From: Woeseiaceae bacterium
GTDB lineage: Bacteria; Pseudomonadota; Gammaproteobacteria; Steroidobacterales; Woeseiaceae
DNA: 41,119 nt
Direction: 5' to 3'
Assembly: GCA_021773115.1 (NCBI GenBank)
Contig: JAJFKS010000002.1
Location: forward strand, 1-41,119
Shown here: positions 25,956 to 34,226 of the stretch, one piece after another
How the letters are laid out: every line of letters starts with the position of its first letter
How positions within the stretch are numbered: the stretch's first letter is position 1
Notes under the pieces: generated by a model
What the model was told of the DNA's origin: nothing
Databases searched by the model: none
What the model saw: only the letters and a program-made list of their open reading frames with translations
Translations under genes and position numbers: made by a program

Positions 25956-26291
25956 ATGCATATTCGAAAGATTTTTATCGTCATCCTGGCCTGCTGCAGC
26001 ATGAACGCTACGGCCGAGATTATTTCGCTCGCGCATGAAGTTTTGCTTCCCGACCTGCGACTGCCGACCTATATGACCGGGACGATTAGTTTCAAAGAAT
26101 GCTCAACCTGTGAAACACACACGGTCCAGGTAACCGAAGACACACAATATTTCCTGAATGATGTCGCTGTTCCGCTGCCGGAATACGCCCGAAAACTCGC
26201 CCTGATAGTCAAGAAAGACAAAACGACAGCGACGGTAATGCACCATCTGGAATCGGACACGGTCACAACCGTGCATGTCTACAGGAAGTAA
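25956..26291 (+). CDS. small secreted protein coupled to pilY1 (PilY2-like by position)
   Basis: A 111-residue exported protein: signal peptide MHIRKIFIVILACCSMNATA, then an all-beta-looking domain with the pair CSTC in FKECSTCETHTVQV and ending in TVTTVHVYRK. Its stop is two bases before the pilY1 ATG, so the two are almost surely translated together. Pseudomonas has a protein of similar size, PilY2, beside PilY1; homology to it cannot be confirmed by eye. A role in PilY1 folding or stability is inferred from the coupling. ATG 25956 is taken because the signal peptide starts there. Confidence 0.75.
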   Translation: MHIRKIFIVILACCSMNATAEIISLAHEVLLPDLRLPTYMTGTISFKECSTCETHTVQVTEDTQYFLNDVAVPLPEYARKLALIVKKDKTTATVMHHLESDTVTTVHVYRK

Positions 26292-26293
26292 TC

Positions 26294-29200
26294 ATGATGA
26301 ACCCGCAGACAAATGAAACAAAGATCGGGATCGTGCAGCGTCGAGGCTGCGGATTTGGTGCCGCTTTGCTGATGACAATAATGACCGCAACACCCGCTAT
26401 GGCGGACGATACAGAATTATTGTTGGCGCAACCGCCGGGACTGTCGGGAAAGCCGAATATACTTTTCATACTCGATACCTCAGGCAGTATGAATACCAAC
26501 GAGCAAACCATTGCCTTTTACGACAGCGCGTTGACGTACTCGGGCGGTGGTTGTGATAACGACAGCTATTACTGGACGGACACCGGCACCATTCCGTCCT
26601 GTGATTCTTCAAACAAAAAACTTTTCGATAAGTCTGCGCTGCTCTGTGCATCGGCGGCACTGTCGTTGGGTGGCGTCGGTAACTACAAAGGCCTCCTGGC
26701 GCAATATCATAACGGCGGCAGCGGCGGTGGCAGCAAGTGGCAGGCACTAAAAAGCGGACTCAACAGCGCGATTGTTGAATGCGCCAAAGACTCCGGCACT
26801 CACGGCGATGGTTCCGCTGGCGAGGTATACGCGCAGGGCGGCACCGATAATGCGCCGTTTACCAGCGATTCGAGCCTTGAGGTCGATTGGAGCAGCTCAC
26901 CGACCAACGGCGATTACATTATCTATGACGGCAATTATTTGAACTGGCGCGCGGTTCCGGTAACGCAAAGTATAACTCGCTTCAAAATCGTCAAAACGAT
27001 CCTCGCCAAGGTTCTTACCGTGTATGACGATGTGAATATCGGACTGATGCGTTTCAACGGCGTCGACGGCGGACCCGTTATACATTCAATTAAAGACCTG
27101 GCAAGCAATCGTGCCGTGTTCGACGCCAAGCTCGCGGGCCTCACTGCCTCTGGTAACACGCCATTATCGGAGACGTTTTACGAAGCCGCGTTATACTGGC
27201 GCGGTATGGCGGCACATTACGGCGAAACTGTATCGGAACACACGACCGACCCGGACGCACTGGCGTCCGCTTCGCCGGAAATATATGCGGCACCTGCCTT
27301 CGGCGGCAGCTGTCCACGAAATTTCAATATTCTGCTGACCGACGGACGGCCGACGCAGGACGCCGATCCGGTCGGACTGGTAGCCAATTTACCGAATTTC
27401 CCGACCGTACCTGGCAGTTGCACACCGTCACCGGTAACCACCAACACTGATGGCATCTGCCTGGACGACATCGGCGAATACCTGTTCACCGAGGATATCA
27501 GTCCGCAGTCAGGCGTTCAGACAGTATCAACCTATGGCATCGGCTTCCTGGCATCGCAGGATGACTTCCGCCTGACACAGGAAACGACAGAGAAGTCAGG
27601 CGGCAAGTTCTTCCTTGCGACTGATCCGGAAAGCCTGGCAACATCATTGCTGACAATTTTCGACGATATTACGGAACAATCGCTGACATTCGCCGCACCG
27701 TCAGTCGCCGTCAATGCCTTCAATCGAACGCAAAACCTGAACGATATGTACATGACGGTATTCAAGTCGCAGGCGCAGGCGCATTGGCCTGGCAACGTGA
27801 AGAAATACCGTCTCGTCGATGGTGCCATCACTGATGCCAATGGGCAGCTCGCAGTGAACCCGGCAACCGGATTCTTTGCCGACACGGCAACGAGTTTCTG
27901 GACGTCAGGTGGCGCTGATGGTGCCGAGGTTGAGCTCGGTGGTGCCGCCGATGAATTGCCGGACCCATCTGTTCGCAAGCTTTATACCTACAATGGCAGC
28001 GATCCAGTTCTGTCCGGCGGCAGTAATGCAGTTTCAACAAGCAATGCATCAGCGTATACCCTGGCCGACTTCGGGCTGACCGGGGCTAGCGGTGAACCCG
28101 ACATCGACACCATTATTCGCTGGGCAAGAGGTGAAGACACCAAGGACGAAGACGGCGACGCGACGACTATGGTGCGCAACGCGATGGGCGATCCGCTGCA
28201 CTCGCAGCCAGCCGCGGTCGATTACGGGACCAGTGGCTCGTCTGACGTGGTCGTATTTGCGGCAACCAACGACGGTTATTTGCACGCACTGGATGCCGAT
28301 ACCGGAGCTGAACTCTGGTCATTCATTCCGAAGCAATTCCTGAGCGGACTGCACCGGCTGTATCAGGATCCGGTATCGAGATCTCGACAATACGCGATTG
28401 ACGGCGATATCGTTTCGGTTGTGAATGACGTCAACAAGAACGGCGAAATCGATACGGCTGATGGTGACTTCGTCTACATTGTTTTCGGCATGCGCCGCGG
28501 TGGCAAAAACTATATCGCGCTGGATGTCACCAACAAGAACTCACCCGAATTGTTATGGGACGTCTCTTACCCCGAGTTCGGCCAAACCTGGTCAAAACCG
28601 GTTGCCGCGCGGATCAACACTACAAGCAACGGCATTAATTCCAACCAGGCGGTCATTGTCGTGGGCGCCGGTTACGATACCGTTCATGATTCTCCGTCAC
28701 AGCCCATCAGTGACGACGGCGAAGGTGCCGGTATATTCATGCTTGATCTCGAAACCGGCAGTGTGATCTGGCGCGCCGGTCCGGACCTGTCGGCAGACTT
28801 ACCATTGACCACGATGACCCGTGCGTTTCCGACCGAAATCAAAGTCATCGATCTCACCGGTGACGGTTTTGCAAACCGCATGTACGCCACGGACGTTGGC
28901 GGCCAAATCTGGCGATTTGATGTGTTTTCTGATGCCGCGCCGGGCATCGGCGCTGGCGGTTCGCCTGCGCTGGTTACCGGCGGAATTATTGCCCAATTCG
29001 GTCTTGACGGCACATCCGAACGCCGTATGTACAACGCGCCGGACATATCGGTATTTAATGATAATCGCCAGCAGCGTCGCTACATCGCTGTCAGTGTGGG
29101 CTCCGGATATCGGGCGCACCCGTTGAACAATAACGCAGCAGACCGATTCTATTCGCTGCGCGACCCGGACGTGTTTTCGTCATTAAGTCAACAGGCATAC

Positions 29201-29689
29201 AACAATTACGATGTAGCCACAGACTCGGACATGGTCGAGATCAGCGGCACGACTAATACCGTAATAACTGCATCCGATCACGGCTGGAAGTTTACGTTAC
29301 CCGCCAACCAGAAGATTCTGGCCGATTCAGCAACATTCGACGGCAGCGTATTTTTTGTTAGCTTCTCACCGGAAGTGACCAGTCTTGCGGCCTGCGAAAC
29401 CACCGTCGGCAAGAATTTTCTGTACCAGGTTAGCGTCGTCAATGGCGATCCTATCGCCGATCTGGATACGCTGGATCCATTGCTCTCGGACGACGCCAGG
29501 GTTACGGCATTGGCGCAGGGCGGAATCGCACCATCCGCGCGTTTCCTGTTTCCCAGTCCTGATGATCCGAACTGCACGGGCGCCGCCTGTTCGCCGCCGC
29601 CAATCGGCTGCGTGGGCGTCGAGTGCTTTGATCCCGGATTTGAAAATATTCCGGTGAGAACATTGTGGACCCAGGACGGCATTGAGTAA
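26294..29689 (+). CDS. pilY1: PilY1, type IV pilus tip adhesin
   Basis: A 1131-residue secreted protein with signal peptide (residues about 18-38). The N-terminal half holds a von Willebrand A domain with a complete metal-dependent adhesion site: D61-S63-S65 (DTSGSM), T289 (SGNTPLSE) and D350 (LLTDGRP). The C-terminal half is the beta-propeller of PilY1, with AATNDGYLHALDADTG and a calcium loop DVNKNGEIDTADGD starting at residue 712. The tail is Cys-rich (DPNCTGAACSPPPIGC). PilY1 sits at the pilus tip with the minor pilins, controls retraction by calcium and acts as adhesin and surface sensor. AGGAAG precedes the ATG. Confidence 0.96.
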   Translation: MMNPQTNETKIGIVQRRGCGFGAALLMTIMTATPAMADDTELLLAQPPGLSGKPNILFILDTSGSMNTNEQTIAFYDSALTYSGGGCDNDSYYWTDTGTIPSCDSSNKKLFDKSALLCASAALSLGGVGNYKGLLAQYHNGGSGGGSKWQALKSGLNSAIVECAKDSGTHGDGSAGEVYAQGGTDNAPFTSDSSLEVDWSSSPTNGDYIIYDGNYLNWRAVPVTQSITRFKIVKTILAKVLTVYDDVNIGLMRFNGVDGGPVIHSIKDLASNRAVFDAKLAGLTASGNTPLSETFYEAALYWRGMAAHYGETVSEHTTDPDALASASPEIYAAPAFGGSCPRNFNILLTDGRPTQDADPVGLVANLPNFPTVPGSCTPSPVTTNTDGICLDDIGEYLFTEDISPQSGVQTVSTYGIGFLASQDDFRLTQETTEKSGGKFFLATDPESLATSLLTIFDDITEQSLTFAAPSVAVNAFNRTQNLNDMYMTVFKSQAQAHWPGNVKKYRLVDGAITDANGQLAVNPATGFFADTATSFWTSGGADGAEVELGGAADELPDPSVRKLYTYNGSDPVLSGGSNAVSTSNASAYTLADFGLTGASGEPDIDTIIRWARGEDTKDEDGDATTMVRNAMGDPLHSQPAAVDYGTSGSSDVVVFAATNDGYLHALDADTGAELWSFIPKQFLSGLHRLYQDPVSRSRQYAIDGDIVSVVNDVNKNGEIDTADGDFVYIVFGMRRGGKNYIALDVTNKNSPELLWDVSYPEFGQTWSKPVAARINTTSNGINSNQAVIVVGAGYDTVHDSPSQPISDDGEGAGIFMLDLETGSVIWRAGPDLSADLPLTTMTRAFPTEIKVIDLTGDGFANRMYATDVGGQIWRFDVFSDAAPGIGAGGSPALVTGGIIAQFGLDGTSERRMYNAPDISVFNDNRQQRRYIAVSVGSGYRAHPLNNNAADRFYSLRDPDVFSSLSQQAYNNYDVATDSDMVEISGTTNTVITASDHGWKFTLPANQKILADSATFDGSVFFVSFSPEVTSLAACETTVGKNFLYQVSVVNGDPIADLDTLDPLLSDDARVTALAQGGIAPSARFLFPSPDDPNCTGAACSPPPIGCVGVECFDPGFENIPVRTLWTQDGIE

Positions 29690-29723
29690 TAATGGCAAGC
29701 AAGCTTTGACACCAGCAGGTCTC

Positions 29724-30308
29724 ATGAATATTAGAACCCAATCAGGCTTCACGTTATATGAGCTCCTCACGACGATGCTGATTGTCGGGGTCGTATTGGC
29801 GCTCGGCATTCCCAATATGCAGTCATTCCGGCAAAACAGCACCATGACAGCGGCCGCGAATGATCTGCACTCCAGCTTCCATTTGGCAAGAAGCGAGGCG
29901 GGCCGTGCGAAGAACAACATCACGATCTGTGCGAGCGCGGATTCGACAGCAGCATTGCCGACTTGCGGCGGCGAACTCGAGGCCGGATGGGTCGTATTTG
30001 AGGACCGGAATGGCGACATCGTCATCGACGCCGGCGAACCAATCGTGCGTCGTTTTCCACCGATGTCCGATGACCTGATCGTCAACACCGCCGGTCCGGA
30101 TGATTATTTCTCATATGCCTCCACAGGACTCGGTCGGGGCAATGTCAACGGCACGCCACCACTGGCGACGATGGTGCTGTGTGATAACCGCGGCAACATC
30201 CGCGGTGGTGGCGGTAAGTCGACAGCTCGCGTTGTGGTCGTCACGCCGCTTGGTCGCGCAACAGTGCTTGCCGATGAAGGGCAAGTGACATTCCATGGGG
30301 GGTGTTAG
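29724..30308 (+). CDS. fimU: minor pilin FimU/FimT (GspH family)
   Basis: A 194-residue prepilin: leader MNIRTQSG, then FTLYELLTTMLIVGVVLALG with Glu at +5, followed by a GspH domain (FHLARSEAGRAKNNITIC, AGWVVFEDRNGD, TMVLCDNRGNIRGGGGKSTA). It is the second GspH-type pilin of the locus and heads the fimU-pilV-pilW-pilX-pilE block, so FimU is the likely role, joining the tip complex to the major pilin. ATG 29724 has AGGT five bases upstream. It starts 34 bases after pilY1. Confidence 0.9.
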   Translation: MNIRTQSGFTLYELLTTMLIVGVVLALGIPNMQSFRQNSTMTAAANDLHSSFHLARSEAGRAKNNITICASADSTAALPTCGGELEAGWVVFEDRNGDIVIDAGEPIVRRFPPMSDDLIVNTAGPDDYFSYASTGLGRGNVNGTPPLATMVLCDNRGNIRGGGGKSTARVVVVTPLGRATVLADEGQVTFHGGC

Positions 30309-30311
30309 GCA

Positions 30312-30794
30312 ATGATATCCATGAATACGTTTCCCAAACGCCAGCGACAGACAGGATTTTCGCTGGTCGAGGTCCTGATCGCACTGGTCATTATGTCTGT
30401 CGGCATGCTGGGTATTGCCGGACTCTATGTGCAAAGCATGCAGGCGGGGCGCACATCCATGTTCCGCCACCACGCTGTGACGCTGGCTGGTGACGTCGCG
30501 GACCGTATTCGGGCGAATCCGACGGCCGTAATTGCGTATATCGATCCAGTGGGCGCGAACAACAATTGTGTGCTTGGCGGCGTGAATTGTACGCCTGCGC
30601 AAATGGCGGCGAACGACATTTTTCTATGGAGGAATCAGGCGCAGGATACTCTGCCAGCTGGGGACGTGACGATCGTCTTTACACCGGCTGCCGGTGCCGT
30701 TCCGCCGACGTACCAAATCACCATCAGTTGGAACGAGGCCGGCCAGGTGCCGGCGCCGAGCTATGTCATCACTGTTCCGGTACGTCCGGTATGA
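30312..30794 (+). CDS. pilV: minor pilin PilV
   Basis: A 160-residue prepilin with leader ending RQRQTG and mature start FSLVEVLIALVIMSVGMLGI, the exact type of PilV. The rest has AGRTSMFRHHAVTLAGDVAD and RIRANPTA, typical of PilV, with a disulfide pair (NNCVLGGVNCTPAQ) and ITISWNE near the end. It belongs to the tip complex with PilW, PilX and PilY1. ATG 30312 or the ATG three codons later may be the start. Its stop overlaps the pilW start (ATGA). Confidence 0.92.
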   Translation: MISMNTFPKRQRQTGFSLVEVLIALVIMSVGMLGIAGLYVQSMQAGRTSMFRHHAVTLAGDVADRIRANPTAVIAYIDPVGANNNCVLGGVNCTPAQMAANDIFLWRNQAQDTLPAGDVTIVFTPAAGAVPPTYQITISWNEAGQVPAPSYVITVPVRPV

Positions 30795-31765
30795 GGATTT
30801 TGCCGAAGCAGCAGGCCGGAATCACCCTGGTTGAACTAATGGTCGCTTTGGCTATCGGGTCATTTCTGATGATTGGCACCATACAAATCTATAACCAGAG
30901 CCGTCAGGCATTCGTCATTAACGAATCGATTGCCAGAGTCCAGGAGACTGCGCAGTTCGCTATGGATACGATCGAGGCAGACCTTCGCATGGCAAGCAAC
31001 TGGGGTCGTAACAGCCGTGCGCTCGCCGTGGAAGGCCGATCTATCATTGGCGACGTCAATCCAACAGGACTCCCGCAACCGGCGACCAATTGCGCACCGG
31101 ATTGGGTGCTGAATCTCGGTATGCCGATCGATGGCGACAACAATGCCTATGGTCTTACCTGCCCAACGAAAGGCGGTGACCAGGCCAACTCCGACGTCAT
31201 TACGATTCGCCGCGCGAGCGTTGCGCCAGCACCGTTGGAAGGAGGACGACTGCAAGTACAATCCACGCGAATTCAGGGCCAGATTTTTGCAGACGGCGTC
31301 ATTCCACCCGGCTTTACCGCAGCCGATTCCGCGACGCACAATTTGCTGGTGAGCAGTTATTATGTATCGCCGACGTCGGAATTGATCAATGGTGTACCGA
31401 CGTTGCGGCGCCATCGCCTGATTGGCGGCGGATTGGCGGGACCGCGAATCGTTGACGAAGAGGTGGCTCCGGGTATTGAGAACATACAGTTGCAACTGGG
31501 TGTAGATGTGGATCAGGACAATACAGTCGATCGCTATGTAAATCCGGGTGATCCGATTTACAACCCGACCGCCGTCGGCTACATCCCCGGTGCGAGAATT
31601 ATGACCGCGCGCGTTTGGATGGTCGTGCGCGGCGTCGATATTGAGCCGGGTGTTCAAGATGGTCGTGACTATAAGCCGGGTGATGTCGACCTTGGCGTGC
31701 CGAACGACCAATTTCGACGAATTCAGATCTCGAAAACTATATTACTACGTAACGCCAGAACCTGA
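30791..31765 (+). CDS. pilW: minor pilin PilW
   Basis: A 324-residue prepilin with leader MRILPKQQAG and mature start ITLVELMVALAIGSFLMIG (Ile instead of Phe at +1). The PilW domain follows, with QETAQFAMDTIEADLRMAS and long Gly/Pro-rich beta regions, ending in RRIQISKTILLRNART. The ATG overlaps the pilV stop by four bases, so I start here although the frame is open further upstream inside pilV. Confidence 0.94.
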   Translation: MRILPKQQAGITLVELMVALAIGSFLMIGTIQIYNQSRQAFVINESIARVQETAQFAMDTIEADLRMASNWGRNSRALAVEGRSIIGDVNPTGLPQPATNCAPDWVLNLGMPIDGDNNAYGLTCPTKGGDQANSDVITIRRASVAPAPLEGGRLQVQSTRIQGQIFADGVIPPGFTAADSATHNLLVSSYYVSPTSELINGVPTLRRHRLIGGGLAGPRIVDEEVAPGIENIQLQLGVDVDQDNTVDRYVNPGDPIYNPTAVGYIPGARIMTARVWMVVRGVDIEPGVQDGRDYKPGDVDLGVPNDQFRRIQISKTILLRNART

Positions 31766-31779
31766 AATCGAGAACAATT

Positions 31780-32259
31780 ATGAACACAAACAAACATTCA
31801 AACTGCAACCGGAAACAACAGCATGGAGCTGCTCTGATTGTTGGCCTTCTCTTGTTATTGGTGATTACAGTGCTGGCCGTGTCAGGTATGAATACAGCAA
31901 CAACTGAGTTGGCGATGGCGCGCAACGACCAATTGTATGAGAATGCATTTCAGGCGGCTGAAACAGGCCTTGAAAACGCGCTGGCGCAGAATAGTTTCAG
32001 TACCGGTGCACCAGTAGTAATCTCACCGCCGCAAACGACCTACGAAGTTGTATCTGCGACGATTCAGTTTGAAGATACAAGCCTTGTTCCGGATCGCGCT
32101 TTTAGCCTCGGGAGCGGCAGTGGGATATCTGCCTTTCATTTTCAGGCGAGGTCCCAGGCGGCGTATCGGGTTTCTCCCGGTAATGTCACAGACCGTGACG
32201 CAGCTGCAGTACATACACAGGCTTTCTATATCGTCGGTCCGGGAGGCTCGGCACTTTGA
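31780..32259 (+). CDS. pilX: minor pilin PilX
   Basis: A 159-residue protein with the PilX N-terminal motif QQHGAALIVGLLLLLVITVL; as usual for PilX there is no Glu at +5. The helix continues with NTATTELAMARNDQLYENAF and QAAETGLENAL, the conserved AFQAAETGL being characteristic. The C-terminal part is short and beta-rich. It works with PilV, PilW and PilY1 at the pilus tip. It starts 14 bases after pilW. Confidence 0.93.
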   Translation: MNTNKHSNCNRKQQHGAALIVGLLLLLVITVLAVSGMNTATTELAMARNDQLYENAFQAAETGLENALAQNSFSTGAPVVISPPQTTYEVVSATIQFEDTSLVPDRAFSLGSGSGISAFHFQARSQAAYRVSPGNVTDRDAAAVHTQAFYIVGPGGSAL

Positions 32260-32284
32260 CTTGCAGGTAGCGCGGAGCACTCAA

Positions 32285-32725
32285 TTGAAATTACAATTAT
32301 CTATCGCCACTCGCACCTCCATGCGCGGTATCACGCTTATTGAGCTGATGATCGTGGTTGTTGTTATCAGCATCCTCGCTACAGTTAGCTACCCAAGCTA
32401 TCGCGAATTTACTGCACGAGCAAAGCGTAACGAAGCGAAAGCGGCTCTGCTGCAGATTGCAACCAATCAGGAGCGACAGTACTTGCAAAACTACGAATTC
32501 ACGACAGATCTGACGACACTCGGATTTCCGACCACACCATCTTTTACGACTGCGACCGGATCGTACGAAATCAGGATTCCAAGCGCGGATGCCGCAAACT
32601 TTACCGCCACGGCAACCTACCAGTTGGGCGGCACGGAAGGCGCTAAATGTAACGTCTTTACAATCACTGGCGCGGGCGTAAAAACCTCATCCCCCGATCC
32701 GGACTGCTGGACGCGCACACGCTAG
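32285..32725 (+). CDS. pilE: minor pilin PilE with TTG start
   Basis: A 146-residue prepilin. The mature part starts ITLIELMIVVVVISILATVS after Gly and has the PilE features YREFTARAKRNEAKAALLQI, NQERQYLQNYEFT and a C-terminal disulfide loop (GAKCNVFTITGAG ... DPDCW). TTG 32285 is the best start: GGAG lies seven bases upstream and it gives a 15-residue leader. ATG 32321 would leave only a two-residue leader. PilE links the minor-pilin tip to the pilus. Convergent with lspA 24 bases away. Confidence 0.9.
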   Translation: MKLQLSIATRTSMRGITLIELMIVVVVISILATVSYPSYREFTARAKRNEAKAALLQIATNQERQYLQNYEFTTDLTTLGFPTTPSFTTATGSYEIRIPSADAANFTATATYQLGGTEGAKCNVFTITGAGVKTSSPDPDCWTRTR

Positions 32726-32749
32726 GAGTCGCGACCCCGATCACATGCT

Positions 32750-33271
32750 TCAGGTTTCCGCACGCTCCTCCCTTCCCGAGAAAAACAACGCGTCAATTAT
32801 CAACAGCACCGCGCCGACCGTGATGCCGGCATCAGCGACGTTGAATGAGGGAAACGCCCAGCTTCCGAACATGACCTGGAAGAAATCGGTGACATGACCG
32901 AGCACAATACGATCAATCAGGTTGCCGATCGCACCGCCCAGAACCATCGCCAGACCGGCCGACAGCACCATGTGACCATCGCTTCGAATGCGCCATAGCC
33001 AGACTGCGATTACCGTACTGACAACACTTGCCAGACCCAGGAAAAACCAGCGTTGCCAGCCGCCGGCATCCGCCAGGAAACTAAATGCCGCGCCAGAGTT
33101 TTTCTGGTGCGTCAGATTGATGAAGGAGTTGAGCGGTACTTTGTCGTACAGCGGTATCCACTCGATGACAGCCCATTTGGTCAATTGATCGGCAATCACA
33201 ATAACCACCGCAAGCATCACCCACATTGCAAAACGCGCGTTACTTGCACCGGTTTCTTCAGGATTCGTCAA
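32750..33271 (-). CDS. lspA: lipoprotein signal peptidase LspA
   Basis: A 173-residue inner-membrane aspartic peptidase (signal peptidase II) that cleaves prolipoproteins after lipidation. Four membrane helices. The catalytic aspartates are D120 (GAIGNLIDRI) and D147 (FPSFNVADAGI); the conserved N-terminal DQLTKW and HQKNSGAAFSF are present. It starts 12 bases after the ribF stop, where ileS is found in most gammaproteobacteria. Confidence 0.96.
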   Translation of the reverse strand: MTNPEETGASNARFAMWVMLAVVIVIADQLTKWAVIEWIPLYDKVPLNSFINLTHQKNSGAAFSFLADAGGWQRWFFLGLASVVSTVIAVWLWRIRSDGHMVLSAGLAMVLGGAIGNLIDRIVLGHVTDFFQVMFGSWAFPSFNVADAGITVGAVLLIIDALFFSGREERAET

Positions 33272-33283
33272 AGTTTCATCCTT

Positions 33284-34225
33284 TCATGCGACTGATGCCG
33301 CCAAAATTGATCGTGCATTTTCGGTGTCCTGATCCATTTGCGCAACCAGTTCTGCCACAGAATCGAATTTTACTTCATCCCGCAGGTGAGCAATGAAATC
33401 CACGTGGATATACGCGCCGTAAATTTCCTGGTCGAAATCGAACAAATGCACTTCCAGCACGGGTTTGGTGAGGTTGAAAGTTGGCCGCGTGCCGACGCTT
33501 GCGACGCCATCATACGGGCCGCCGGATAGTCCGCTGACGCGCACCGCATAAATACCCATAACCGCGGATTGCCGACGCCGAAGTTCGACATTCGCTGTCG
33601 CATAACCGAGAGTCCTGCCAACCTGTCGCCCCTTGATAATTCGTCCGGACATACGATAGGGGCGGCCAAGAAGTGCCGTTGCAAGCCCAATGTCGCCGTC
33701 GCATAAGGCTTTTCGAATCGCAGTGCTGCTGACACGGACACCGTCGACCCGCAGACTCGGTGTTTTCCGGACCTCAAACTGAAGGGCCCTGCAGCAGCGC
33801 ACCAAGGTGTCGATTGTGCCCTCGCGACGACTGGCAAAACGGAAATCATCACCGACGACGATCTGCCGCATGTTCAGACCCTGAATCAGGATACTGCGAA
33901 CGAATGCGTCAGCGGTAATCGAACGCATCGCCGTGCTGAATCTTGGGCAATAAAACAGGTCAATGCCGTAGGCCGCCAATGATTCAAACTTTTCTCGAAA
34001 GCGCATCAAGCGAGCGGGTGGGCTGTCGCCGGAGAAGAATTCTCCGGGCATAGGTTCGAAACTCATAACGACCGATGGCAATCCGCTCGCTCGCGATTGT
34101 TCGGTGACTGCATCCAGCAGTTCCCGGTGTCCGAGGTGCAAGCCATCGAAAGATCCAATCGTGACAATACTGCCGTTTGCCAGCATTTCATGGGGTAGAT
34201 CCGACAAATGCCGAACGAGGCGCAC
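33284..34225 (-). CDS. ribF: bifunctional riboflavin kinase/FAD synthetase RibF
   Basis: A 313-residue cytoplasmic enzyme that makes FMN and FAD from riboflavin. The N-terminal FAD synthetase domain has the nucleotidyltransferase motif GSFDGLHLGHREL (24-36) and VVGDDFRFASRREG; the C-terminal flavokinase domain has GRPYRMSGRIIKGRQVGRTL followed by GYATANV and VASVGTRPTF. The start is GTG 34225, one base after the murJ stop, so murJ and ribF are translationally coupled. Confidence 0.96.
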   Translation of the reverse strand: MRLVRHLSDLPHEMLANGSIVTIGSFDGLHLGHRELLDAVTEQSRASGLPSVVMSFEPMPGEFFSGDSPPARLMRFREKFESLAAYGIDLFYCPRFSTAMRSITADAFVRSILIQGLNMRQIVVGDDFRFASRREGTIDTLVRCCRALQFEVRKTPSLRVDGVRVSSTAIRKALCDGDIGLATALLGRPYRMSGRIIKGRQVGRTLGYATANVELRRRQSAVMGIYAVRVSGLSGGPYDGVASVGTRPTFNLTKPVLEVHLFDFDQEIYGAYIHVDFIAHLRDEVKFDSVAELVAQMDQDTENARSILAASVA

Positions 34226-34226
34226 G

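Noticed and set aside
30566..30790. Upstream extension of pilW into pilV
   Set aside because: The prepilin leader must be short, and ATG 30791 overlaps the pilV stop in the usual coupled manner.
30860..31711. Long minus-strand open frame of 283 residues
   Set aside because: Shadow of pilW in another frame; rich in His, Arg and Asn with no domain.
32048..32284. Upstream extension of pilE into pilX
   Set aside because: It would place the prepilin cleavage site about 90 residues into the protein.
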